DNA of 64,000 nt from Gnetum montanum (lineage: Eukaryota; Streptophyta; Gnetopsida; Gnetales; Gnetaceae): assembly GCA_015680685.1 (NCBI GenBank), contig MNCI01000808.1, positions 336,333-400,332 on the forward strand, given 5' to 3'. A program made the position numbers and the translations under genes. A model generated the notes under the pieces. It made no database searches, had not been told where the DNA came from, and was given only the letters and a program-made list of their open reading frames with translations. This document shows positions 1-9,855 of this stretch, piece after piece; position 1 is the stretch's first letter, and the number at the start of each line of letters is the position of its first letter.

Positions 1-570
1 GCAAGGTAGTTGGCACTTTCATTTCTTGGCATTTGAAATTTTGGAATCTGGGTGCTTGGCTCTATGGGCTAACGAGACCCAGAGCACAGCACACCGATAG
101 AGAGGCACAACCACATCGCACGATACACTGTGACTACCGACTCAGGAATCACAGTTTATCACAATGAGCACCAAATTTTACAGCCCGATACCACCGAGGC
201 TATGAATCTGCTCTTACTATGCCTATTGTACACTTTTTATACATGTACCCTTTTTCAGGCCGGTGTATCTTTCTATTCAAACTCTCCTTTTTGCTGATCA
301 TAGCATTTATTTGACATTATTAAGCATTAAATCGTGTTCATTGTCCCGTTACGCACTTTAGCACGTTTCTACTAGTATGCACATTACGTTTTCTTTTATT
401 TTTTGCAAAAGGGTTACTGTACATTGATTAAGTCCCTGTCTGATCGACCAGACCATTTAGGGCACCCCATTTCCGTTTTCTCCACCACTACCCTCGCACG
501 GATCCAGGGTTAGGCTATGTGCTAGAAAACCTCTCGGTGTTTCCATCCATCCACATTTTCTATCGTTATA
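1..570 (+). repeat. Partial 5' LTR of T1
   Basis: This aligns throughout with 14770-15342, the end of the 3' LTR of T1, for example in the stretches around the words GAGAGGCACAACCACATCGC and AAACCTCTCGGTGTTTCCA. It ends TTATA where the 3' LTR ends TTACA, so the canonical CA terminus is mutated here. About 410 bp of its U3 side lies upstream of the window. Confidence 0.85.
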
Positions 571-571
571 G

Positions 572-593
572 TTTTTGGCACTGGAAGAAGGGC
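572..593 (+). promoter_or_regulatory. Candidate primer-binding site of T1
   Basis: TTTTTGGCACTGGAAGAAGG directly follows the LTR end and matches, with CpG-type decay, the sequence following the 5' LTR of T2 (TTTTTGGCGCTAGAAGGAGG on the - strand). Conservation in the same place in two elements supports its role as the minus-strand primer site. I cannot name the tRNA partner. Confidence 0.6.
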
Positions 594-845
594 TTGTTTT
601 TTTGCATTTTTGTACTTAGCATTTTTTCTACATTTTCATACTTGGCCATTTTTTTTTCATTTTCATACTTCCCATTTTTTTTGCATTTTCAGATTTGGCC
701 ATTTTTCTGCATTTTCGTACTTAGCATTTTTTCTACATTTTTAGACTCGACCATTTTTCTGCATTTTCGTACTTGGCCATTTCCCTGCTACTAATAGACT
801 TAGTCATTTTTCTGCTATTTTTAGAGTTAGCCATTTTCTGCAAAT
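590..845 (+). repeat. T-rich tandem array in the T1 leader
   Basis: Roughly eight degenerate copies of a unit of about 30 bp built around the word CATTTTTCTGCATTTTCGTA, followed by ACTTGGC or ACTTAGC. It lies between primer site and gag. The open frame here (519-794, Phe/Ser-rich) is a translation of the repeat and not a gene. T2 carries an unrelated 48-bp array in the same place. Confidence 0.75.
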
Positions 846-873
846 AGCAACTCTCATAACTTGATTTGTGAAC

Positions 874-1433
874 ATGAATCTAGATCAACCTTCCATGTTG
901 GTGTCTAACACATTTGATAGCACAATCCAGCCAAAGCATGCTGCATTAAGCCATGAACAATACAATTTCGTTTGTGCCAAAATCCAAGCAGGAATACCAG
1001 TAGATTACCTCAATTTAGAGGTAAAATAGGACTACGAACGAGTCCACCAGAATGGACAGGAGTACAACCCATCCTTGTTTGGCATAACCCCACTTACGGA
1101 GTCCTAACAACAATTGTTGTCCCAATTCATCCATGCAAAAAAGCATGATGCAGGGACAACCTATGAGGAAGTCTCACAGAATGAGGAAGATGAGTTTGAG
1201 GCCTGCTCTGAACATGAGAGCCACCTCCACACCGTCTTCCAACAACCACTCCCTAGTACAACCCCTCCTCAGTTTGGTCCATCCATCCCCTCTAAGATAG
1301 TGACCATGCCAATTCAATCTTCCTCGTAAGAAACTAATGCATTTGCCCAGCACTATGCTCATGCAGGGGCCACCTCCTAGCCTCAAATAGCTTAGGCATC
1401 CTACATCCTACCTATCTCATCAGTGTGTATAGT
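874..1433 (+). pseudogene. gag: T1 gag, N-terminal part
   Basis: Frame 1 from the ATG at 874 reads ...LSHEQYNFVCAKIQAGIPVD... and later EDEFEACSEHES. T2 has the equivalent QDEYNFIYIKIQAGLAVD and EDEFVAQSEHED on the - strand at 26004-26415, so this is the N-terminus of a gag protein, which builds the virus-like particle. Several in-frame stops are visible, for example TAG near 1027, TAA near 1105 and TAA at 1327. The frame is cut at 1433 by insertion of A1 and resumes at 9856. Confidence 0.75.
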
Positions 1434-2473
1434 TGATGAGTGGCGAGATACCCCTACACTCAACCATATGAAACGAGCATAACACGCGCGATCCGGTCGA
1501 ACTCTGCAGACTAAATGCCTACACACCCCATGGAACACTTAGGGTTAATTATTCATTGTCTTCCCAGACTTACTTGTAGTTTTCACGATTATGGTTAAAT
1601 ACGTCCGAGGTATGTGATTTTTATAGTCTTTTATGTTTTATGTCTCCTATGCTAATGAGGTAAAGGGTTGATAAACTAACTAACTCTAACTAATGAACTA
1701 AGTCTAAACTACCTAGCGCCAGCATCCATTCCCACTTACTGTACACACCCTGAACCGATGCAACCATGGCTACCAAACGCTAATCGTCACTGGGATCACC
1801 ACGCGCAACACATGTGCTCGAAGTGATCGTACTGAGGCACTTAACTAGGAGGAAAGGGTTGAGGAAGCTAATCTAGCCTAAGTGCGATGAGCAGTCGATT
1901 CCTTGACTAATCGTACACATCTTTGTGCACGACTACCACTGGGATTACCAAGCATAGATCCTAGATACGCCACTGCGTTACCAAGTAGTCACACTAGATG
2001 CTCATAATCAAGTCATACTCATACTGCATCGCGGTGAGCAACCGATTCCTTGACTAACCATACACATCCTTAGATGCTTGTAATCAAGTCGTACTCATAC
2101 CACGTTACTAGGAAAATAATAAATATCATTAAATAAAATCCTATTCCATGCACTACAAGGTTTATCTAGAAAGCTCGTCTTTGTTGCCGTACACAACTTG
2201 TATTCAGGTACAATGTTGCTCGAATAAAGATCCATTCACTTTGGGACTCCTATTATGGGCACAAGAAAAATATTTTATCTTTGGAGTGATCAAACTACCA
2301 GATTTTTCCTACTTCTTGATAGGATTGGGAAATAAGGGAGTGCCGCCTCTTATTTATAGATATGGTGGTGGACCGCGATATCGTGGACCGCAATAATGCG
2401 TACGCAATATCGCGGGGGATGCGATATCATGTCAGACGCGATATCACGGCCCATGTAATATTGCATCCCATCA
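1434..2473 (-). repeat. 3' LTR of A1
   Basis: Pairs with 8808-9850. The boundary facing the interior is followed by TACCCCCATGAC, which on the - strand is GTCATGGGGGTA, the polypurine tract. The U3 part (2362-2466 on the + strand) is full of GATATC-centred palindromic words such as GCGATATC. The short frame at 2148-2396 on the + strand lies wholly in this LTR and is not a gene. Confidence 0.9.
2351..2358 (-). promoter_or_regulatory. TATA box of the A1 3' LTR
   Basis: TATAAATA on the - strand, followed downstream by a Gly/Pro-codon-like GC-rich stretch; the same word sits at the same place in the other LTR (9726-9733) and in the LTR of A2. Its place between the GATATC repeats (U3) and the rest of the LTR fits a Pol II core promoter. 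Confidence 0.55.
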
Positions 2474-4390
2474 TACCCCCATGACTAAATGAAAACTCAT
2501 CCTTGAGTTCCTTACAATAATATTGGGAAGGTATGGGATTATTAAGGGGAATGGAACTAATGGGATGACATGTGAACGGATCATCATTACAAGACTTGAA
2601 AAAACTGGTGTTCATGACAACAAGGATGAACACCTTATTACAATGACATTAGGCCTTAGTTGGAAGCTGAGAAAGAGAGAGAGAAAGAAGTTTTGCTGCT
2701 GCCAACGCCAAGATTACGCCTTTTTTTATCCATTGGTAAGTGTGCCATCGATCTTGCTCCTTGCATAACTACTTCCAACACTGCTCCATTCCATGTGTTC
2801 CTTCTAGATCCAGTCTGTTGTTGCATGATTGCCATCTGCACACACAAAATAATCTCATATTAGCAAGGGTAAATGAATCATCATGTAATTAATACCTTGC
2901 TTTGGTGTAAGTTCATTGGCTAGGTTGTGGTATGGCTGATATGGATTGGGAGATATATTAATGGTGACTACCGAAGGTTTAGGGGTTAGGAAGAAAATCA
3001 AAAAATTCAGGGCTAGGAGAAAATCAAAAAAATTAGGCCCCATACCCCCATGACTAATCGTGAACCTCCGGTAGCGTTAGAATGGAGAAAGAAAAGGAAT
3101 AAGAAAGATAGAGAAAAATGGACAACTATAGCATTGAGGAAATGGATGTCAAGATGGTAAGGAAAAAAATAAAATTAATTGCAAAAATGTTAAGGAAAAG
3201 AAGTTAACTGGTGCACCAAAAAGGACTGTCAGTGGATCCTCCCCAAAGCAGGCTCATGCCTTTAATGCCCTGACAAACCCACATTCAAAGAGTCCATAGG
3301 CTCTAGGAATGTCATTTGGAACGAGAGTTAAAGTCTTAACCACAAGAATTTACCAAAAATAAAACAATGCATCAACCAAAATATACACTAATGATACAAC
3401 CGGCAATGAGGTGAACAATGGAGAGAAGGATGGAGAGAAGAGAATGGAATGGAGTCTCAAGAACAAGGTGGTGTACAGCCCCTGGTGTAGTTCATGATTA
3501 ATGTGACTTAGAAAATCCCATTCCAAGTACAGCCTTAAACCAACCACATCTAGTGACTTCGCATCAATGCATTTGGTTAAACCATCCACTTGGAGAACAA
3601 GGATGCTTCCTCCAAGAGCCACCACCATTTTGATGAAACAAAGGAGAGAATGGGAAGCGAGAAGGGCCTTAGTTAGAGGGAACATTTTTAGTTCCATAAC
3701 CAATGCTTGTAGTCCAATTTTATTTCATCTAAGGGGTTTTCTTTGAATTCTTACTTCTTCTTTTCTTTTCTTTTCTCTTCTCTTTTTTTTCTTTGTTTTG
3801 TGTTTTTATGCGTGAGAACCACACCATGAAAAGACTTCTTATTTTTATTGTCTCAACTTCCGATAATTGTGGTAACATCGGAACGATGAGAAAACTCAAA
3901 AAGAAAACATCCAAGCACCCAAGAGAACGGCCAACACAAAAGCATCAAGTTCCCTTAAAGTCACACCCTTTTCGAACCTTGAGTCCTTCCTTAGTTTGAG
4001 AAGTGCCCAGTCACCGATTCGTTAAAGTTCTTATTAGAAGGGGACTGTATATTTCCAAGCCAAGAGAGACCATAGAACTTGGGGATGGATGGATGAAATG
4101 ATCTCATTACCTGCCATATCAAAAGAACATACCTTAGTATCAACATTGTGACTTAAAAGTAAGAAACAAACATTAGCAATCAACATGAAAATAGTTCATA
4201 CCATCATTCTGAACACTTATTGGGTGACAAACTTACAAGGTGGATCACACACACACACACACACAAAAACTGGAAAAGTATAACGATGTTGCAAAACAAA
4301 AACAAGAAAAGTTAAAGAAAGTTGTAAAACAAAAATGTGTAAGACAAAAACGTTCTAAAACAAAAACTTAAAAGAACTGAGGGCCCCATA
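2474..4390 (-). other. A1 3' untranslated region, no gene recognised
   Basis: About 1.9 kb between integrase and PPT. It aligns in blocks with the same region of A2 (28364-29800), for example the stretches around CCACATCTAGTGACTTCGCA here and CCACATCCAGTGACCTTGCA there. A 117-codon - strand frame (3350-3703) is open but I recognise no domain; an env-like gene of the kind some Athila elements carry is not evident. A (CA)n microsatellite lies at 4246-4265. Confidence 0.6.
4246..4265. repeat. (CA)n microsatellite
   Basis: Uninterrupted CA dinucleotide run of about ten units inside the 3' untranslated region of A1. It is absent from the aligned region of A2, so it arose after the two copies separated. 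Confidence 0.85.
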
Positions 4391-4393
4391 TGG

Positions 4394-5560
4394 TCAGCAT
4401 AGTTGGCCATCTCCCCCATGACTAAATTGTGAGGGGGAGATCTGAAATAGGGAGCAAGGTTGCCCACTAGTGGAGGTGTAATTTGTACTGGTAATTTTTG
4501 GCTCATGGAAAGGTTTTTTTTGTTGTACATTAACCACCAACCTTTTATCTGGGCTATCAGGCTTGTATATCATCATGGCTCCAAAGGGGAATGTTGTATG
4601 AATAATATAAGGTCCTTCCCACAAGGTTTGAAACTTTATACGTTGTGGTACATGCGTGGGATTCCAGTAAAGGACCTTATCTCCTGATTGGTACTTAAAC
4701 CTTCAGATTCTTAAGTCATGGTGTTGTTTACTGTGTGCTTTGTGCAACTCATTTAACAATAGTGCAACCAATCTATTCTCTTCTAACATGTTCAGAGTTA
4801 CTAATCATTGTTTTTATGCTAGGTCGAGGTCTAGATGAAGGTCGCAAGCCATAGATAGTGTACAGAGCTCATTCTGTATGGGGAGCTTTGGGAGTTTCCC
4901 GTACACTAATTCATAGGGGGAATAGCCTGTAGGGAGCTTCGAAGTAGAGCGGTATGCCCAGAGAGCGTCGTTTAGTTTCGTGCTCCAGTCTTGCCTAAAT
5001 TTGCTAATTTTCCATGTTAATATTCTTGTAATCTCCCTATTAGTAACTTCAGCTTGACCATTAGCTTGGGGGTGGTAAGGTGTGGTCAATTTATGCTCAA
5101 CCCCTAAGCATTGCATCAGTTTGCAAAAGGTTGCACCTGTAAAATGTGTTCCATTATCAGAAATGAGTGCACGTGGCACACCAAACTTGTTAATGATTTT
5201 TTGTTGTAAAAATCATGCAGCTGTAGATGATGTGATGTCTGTTACTGTGGCTACTTCAGCCCACTTGGTTAAGTAATCAATAGCTACGATGATATATGCT
5301 TTCCTGTTGGACATCGGTGTAATTGGCCCCATAAAATCTATCCCCCAGATATCGAAGGGTTCTAAAGGTTGAATCCACTATTGTGGACCCTCCATTCTAG
5401 CAGTCATTCCACCATCTCGTTGACACCATTCACAGGATTGGGAAAAATTATGTGCATCTTGGAATAGAGTTGGCCAATAATATCTTGCAAGCAGAACTTT
5501 GGTAGTCATTCATCTCCCAGCATAATGACCCCCATAGGGGCCCTCATGATCATCCTAGAG
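4394..5560 (-). pseudogene. int: A1 integrase remnant
   Basis: Reading leftwards: end of the HHCC zinc-binding domain (CEWCQRDGG), the core with first Asp in WGIDFMGPI, second Asp in LISDNGTHFTG and Glu in HPQANGQAEVTNREI, so the DDE triad is visible, then the C-terminal domain with NPTHVPQ and LWEGPYII motifs. Integrase joins element cDNA to host DNA. At least three stops and a frame change break it: the core is in the frame of 4814-5179, and the tail is in that of 4394-4624. The tail continues as RLVVNVQQKKPFHEPKI, a feature shared with A2. Confidence 0.85.
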
Positions 5561-5695
5561 AACTTTTAATTGATCTTGATCGGGCACACACCATCAAACC
5601 AAGTCATCAGGATAGAATTTATAGAGTTATCCCTTGATTTCCATGAAGCACTTGGTTTTGTGAAGAAACTGTTGTTTCTTCCTAAAGTCCAACCC

Positions 5696-6247
5696 CTATG
5701 GTATTTTTTGGGAAATGAGATAAGTAAAAATGCTGCTATACCAATTTATTTCTGTGGGTTGATCATTTACTACACTAGAAAAGAGGGTTTCATTAGGAAA
5801 ATGGTCAGATACAGCATATTTACCCTCTTTGTTGTCCCAACGCAACTGAGATAGGTGATCTGCGACTACATTCTCGGTGCCTTTGCGGTCTACTATTGTT
5901 AAATCGAACTCTTGAAGAATTACCAACCAACGTATGATACATGGGCTAACTATTGGCTTGTTCATAAGGAACCTAATTGCACTATGATCCGTATGGATGT
6001 ATACTTTGTAGCCCAATACATAGTGCCTAAATTTGTCCAGTGCAAACACTACAACCATTAATTCTTTTTCCATAGTCGTGTAGTTGAGTTGTGCATCGAT
6101 GATACTCTTACTGGCACAGTGGATGTAATAAGGTCTTTTTTGTTCGTCTAATTGTGTCAATATGGTTCCTAAGGTATAATTAGATGCATCGGTCATGATA
6201 TGGAATGGCCTAGACCAGTCAGGGGCTTGTAGAATGGGAGTTTCCAC
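5696..6247 (-). pseudogene. A1 RNase H domain
   Basis: A 183-codon open stretch following RT. It starts in APDWSRPFHIMTDASNYTLG (first catalytic Asp in TDAS), contains YTTMEKELMVVVFALDKFRHY (Glu) and HTDHSAIRFLM (Asp), then VVADHLSQL (final Asp). This is the Ty3/gypsy-type RNase H that removes the RNA template. The stretch is better preserved than the neighbouring RT and integrase, but it has no start of its own and belonged to the polyprotein. It runs on into the RH-IN linker. Confidence 0.85.
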
Positions 6248-6261
6248 AAGCCTCTATTTGA

Positions 6262-6690
6262 GAGTTTGGAATTCTCATTCACATTCCCTAGTCCATTCGA
6301 ATGGTGCATCTTTTTTTGTTAATTCTACCCAACGGCTTGGCAACTTTGGAGAAGTTCTCAATAAATCTCCTGTAGTAGCCAGTGTGTCCAAGGAATGAAC
6401 TAATGTCTTTGAAATTTTTTTGTTGTTTGGTAATTCCTTGGATGATTTTAATTTTCTCCGGATCTACCTCAATTCCTGATTGTGAAATTTTATGCCCCAA
6501 TACGACACCCTCTTAAACCATCAAATGGCTCTTTTTCCAGTTGAGCTTTTGGTTGGTTTCAACACATCATTTCAATACTTTCTCTAACTGGTCGAGGGCT
6601 TGATCAAAGCTCGTCCCATAAGTGGAGAAGTCATCCACGAAGGCTTCTACTCCTTTACCTATTTGCTGTTGAAATATGCTCAAAAATAAT
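6262..6690 (-). pseudogene. A1 reverse transcriptase, C-terminal fragment
   Basis: Reading leftwards from 6690: the catalytic loop VEAFVDDFSTYG, then GHKISQSGIEVDPEKI and GHTGYYRRFIENFSKVAKPL, which are the thumb-side motifs of Ty3/gypsy RT. FVDDFSTYG resembles the FMDDFS box typical of Athila. Fingers and most of the palm are missing because of a deletion with its edge near 6690-6745. Several stops. Confidence 0.8.
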
Positions 6691-6744
6691 TGTTAGTCTC
6701 AAGAATGGAGTTCCACTTAGATAGTACGTTAATGTTTGGTGAAA

Positions 6745-8640
6745 CTATCTTGGGTTACCTTGGGGATAAGGTAACCTTCGGGGTATCTGTCGTTTCTTTA
6801 GTCTTGGATTAAGTGCATACACCCCAGACTCTTGTAGATGTGAGATAATTGGACAGCATCCCTTAAGATGGTCATAGTGGCAGATCTCAAATCCACCATC
6901 ATCGTCTATGTCTGAATCCACAACCACATCAAAGTTAGTGATTTTTCCCTTACCCTTGTTATGTGCAGGGCCAAAATCTCTCTACTTTGTCTTACCTTTG
7001 TCACTACTTTGTTCTACCTTAGACTCTTCTACAGTTTTTAAGACAGTTTCAATTTTAGAGTCTAAGGAACTCCATACGTCGTCTACCTTAGTCGCTATTT
7101 CTGTTGTGAGCTTTTGAAGCAGCAAGGTCTTTCTATTCACCAACTCTTCAATTGGTGACTCATCCTCTTCATCGCAAAATTTCACTCCCTTCTTTCAAAG
7201 AGAGGGATTATGGTTATTCTTCCACACTTTCCCTTTTTCGTAGCTCACCTTCTTCTTAGGCTACTTGTCCAACAAGCGATGAACTTCATGGGCTCTAAGT
7301 TGTGAGTGTCTCCCTTGGGCATAAGTCCCAAGGGTTCTTCTAGTTTCATGCCTTAGCCCATCCACGATGTGGTGAAGTTAATCCTGCTGAGTGTACCCAT
7401 GGCCCGGGAAATGATGTAACAATGTGTAGTAGTAGGCCATGGCAGCATCCAAGGGTTCATGTGTACCTTGCTTCCATCCTTGGATCTTCTTACACAAATT
7501 GGAAACTCTGGAGTACGTCTGATATTTATCATTGAAGAGTTCTAACATCGTACCTCACCTCTTGATGGTTTCCAGTTCTAAGGACCAGTACCAACTCTAT
7601 GCTTCTTTGGTGAGTGTCCTTCGAAACAACTTTAGCTTTTGCCACTCATTTTCTATATTTTGTAAGGCACAGGCATCGCAGAATGCCTATAAATGATTTT
7701 GCAGATCTGCGTTGTATCCCCCTTCAAATCATGGGATGTTGTTCATGTCTAAACGCTTGATCCGACTATCTTTTAAATGCCTTGTTGGAATTCTAACAAC
7801 CTCCATTATGTCAAGCATACTTTAGGTTGCAAGCAGGGGCTTGTCATGATCATCTCTTTCATGACGCCTATGATGTCTCTGTTGTTCCCTACTTTCCCTT
7901 CTTTCTTGCCCTTGTCCTCTCTCTCAAATTTCTCATCGAGGTCTCTCAGTTTTCTTACTTTTATCCTCTCCACTATGCTCTTTATGATTGCGCCTAGAGG
8001 TGGAAGGAGAGGGTGAGTGATGAGAAGAAGGAGAAGAAGAAGGAGAACCATCGCCATGGCAATGTTTCCTACCTTCTCTTCAACTACTATGGCCCCAATC
8101 GTGGAGACGATCTAAATGCCCGTCCTTATCTTTTGTTGTTGTTCCTTCTGTGAATAGTTAGTGTTCACGGGCATCAGAACAAGTGTTATGTATCGTTGAT
8201 CATAGGTTTTGATACCCAACCTCCTCACTATTGTTAGGAGGGGGAACATCTCTGATTTCACTAAGGATGTACGGGACCTCTTTTCCCTTCAACAGTGTAA
8301 GTTGGCTCTCCTACCTTAAGTCCCTCATACATTGTAAAGGTGTGGGATGGTAATCCCTCACGTCAAAATTTTCGACAACGTATTAAGCATATATTTCTTT
8401 CATGCCAATCTATGCTAAGGCACGGAGAAGCATGTTTGGGACTACCCGATCCGGAGGTAACACAATGTTACCTTGCAAATCCCTCTAGTGCATATGTTCA
8501 TCTTGATGGAAGATAAAAGTAAAGTTAGGAATATACTCATCGGGATGAGTATATTCCACCCTATATTGTTGAGGAACTGGTGGATTTAGGTTATGTATTT
8601 TGATTGTTGACTTTTCTTTGTATGGTCCTTAGGTGTTGAA
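6745..8640 (-). pseudogene. gag: A1 gag remnant
   Basis: Aligns with gag of A2 at 34300-36122. From the 5' side: an Arg/His/Glu-rich N-terminal stretch (around 7800-8060), a capsid part around 7400-7650 (compare MLELFNDKYQTYSRVSNLHK in A2), an acidic helix region (EDESPIEELVNRKTLL) and a Cys/His-rich piece CHYDHLKGCC near 6850. Broken by many stops and frame changes. The frame at 7806-8057 beginning with a Leu run is an out-of-frame shadow of the charged region. Confidence 0.7.
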
Positions 8641-8788
8641 TTTCTTTTGTGAGAAGAAGACATTTTTATCGGTGTGCTAATTCACCGTTATATAAATTCT
8701 TATTAAATTAATTAACCCGAAGGTTCATTTAGGCTCCCAACAATGTGAGTGATATCCTTTATGTTCTATTCGACACACAAACACTGAG

Positions 8789-8807
8789 TCCCCGGCAATG
8801 ACACCAA
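8789..8807 (-). promoter_or_regulatory. Primer-binding site of A1, tRNA-Asp type
   Basis: On the - strand TTGGTGTCATTGCCGGGGA directly follows the LTR end CATCA. It differs from the well-known Athila/Tat tRNA-Asp site TGGCGCCGTTGCCGGGGA at three places, each C to T or G to A, and mostly at CpG, as expected after methylation-driven decay. Confidence 0.75.
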
Positions 8808-9850
8808 TGATGAGCAGCGAGATACCCCTACACTCAAGCATACGAAACAAGCGTAGCACATGTGATCCTGTCGAACTCCACAGACCAAATGCCTACACAC
8901 CCCATGGAACACTTAGGGTTAATTATTTGTTTTCTTCCTAGACTTACTTGTAGTTTTCACAGTGTATGATTAAGTAAGTTCGAGGTATATGATTTTTATA
9001 GTATTTTATGTTTTATGTCTCCTATGCTAATGAGGTTAAGGGTTGAGAAATTAACTAACTCTAACTAATGAACTAAGTCTAAACTACCTAGCGTCAGCAT
9101 CCGTTTCCAGTTACCGTACACACCCTAAACTGATGCAACCATGGCTACCAAACGCTAATCGTCATTGGGATCACCACGCGTAATGCATGTGCTCAAAGTG
9201 GTCGTACTGAGGCACTTAACTAGGAGGAAAGGGTTGAGGAAGCTAATCTAGCCTGAGTACGATGAGCAGCCTATTCCTTTAGTAACCGTACACATCTTTC
9301 TGCATGACTACCACTAGGATTACCAAGCATAGATCCTGGATACGCCACTGGGTTACCAAGTAGTCACACTAGATGCTCGTAATTAAGTCGTACTCATACC
9401 GCGTCGTGATGAGAAACCGATTCCTTGACTAACCTTACACATTCTTAGATGCTCGTAATCAAGTTGTACTCATACCGTGTTACTAGGAAAACAATAAATA
9501 ACATTAAATGAAATTATATTCCATGCACTGCAAGGTTTATCCGAAAAGATTGTCTTTATTGCCATACACAACTTGTGTTCAGGTACAATGTTGCTCGAAT
9601 AAAGATTCGTTCACTTTGGGACTCCTACTGTGGGCACATGGAAAATATTCTATCTCTAGAGTGATCAAACTGCTAGAGTTTCCCTACCTATAGCCAGGAT
9701 TGGGAAATAAGGGAGTGCCGCCTCTTATTTATAGATATGGCGGTGGACCGCAATATCATGTACACGATATCGCAGGGGAAGATGTGATATCGCGTACGCG
9801 ATATCGCGGGGGATGCGATATTGAGTCGAACGTGATATCACGTCCCATCA
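8808..9850 (-). repeat. 5' LTR of A1
   Basis: 1043 bp, TGATGAG to CATCA, aligned to 1434-2473 over its whole length. Repeated GATATC words lie at 9745-9845. The adjoining ACAGT is the right-hand target-site duplication. Short open frames at 9508-9693 and 9700-9850 are LTR sequence. Confidence 0.9.
9726..9733 (-). promoter_or_regulatory. TATA box of the A1 5' LTR
   Basis: TATAAATA on the - strand, the same position as in the partner LTR at 2351-2358. As the 5' LTR copy, this is the one that would have driven transcription of A1. Confidence 0.6.
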
Positions 9851-9855
9851 ACAGT

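Larger units (their letters stand above)
1434..9850 (-). mobile_element. A1: Athila-type Ty3/gypsy element nested in T1
   Basis: Complete but decayed element with LTRs of 1040 and 1043 bp starting TGATGAG and ending CATCA, flanked by ATAGT (1429-1433) and ACAGT (9851-9855), a 5-bp target-site duplication with one change. Reading leftwards: 5' LTR, tRNA-Asp-type primer site, gag, a deletion junction, RT C-terminus, RNase H, integrase, untranslated region, PPT, 3' LTR. It interrupts gag of T1. All coding parts carry stops or frameshifts. Compared with A2, about 2 kb (protease and N-terminal RT) is missing. Confidence 0.9.

Noticed and set aside
3350-3703. 117-codon frame as an Athila env-like gene
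   Set aside because: No signal peptide plus transmembrane pattern that I could defend, and the aligned part of A2 is broken; conservation is explained by common descent.
7806-8057. - strand frame beginning with a Leu run, resembling a membrane protein
   Set aside because: It is an out-of-phase reading of the Arg/Ser/His-rich part of A1 gag.
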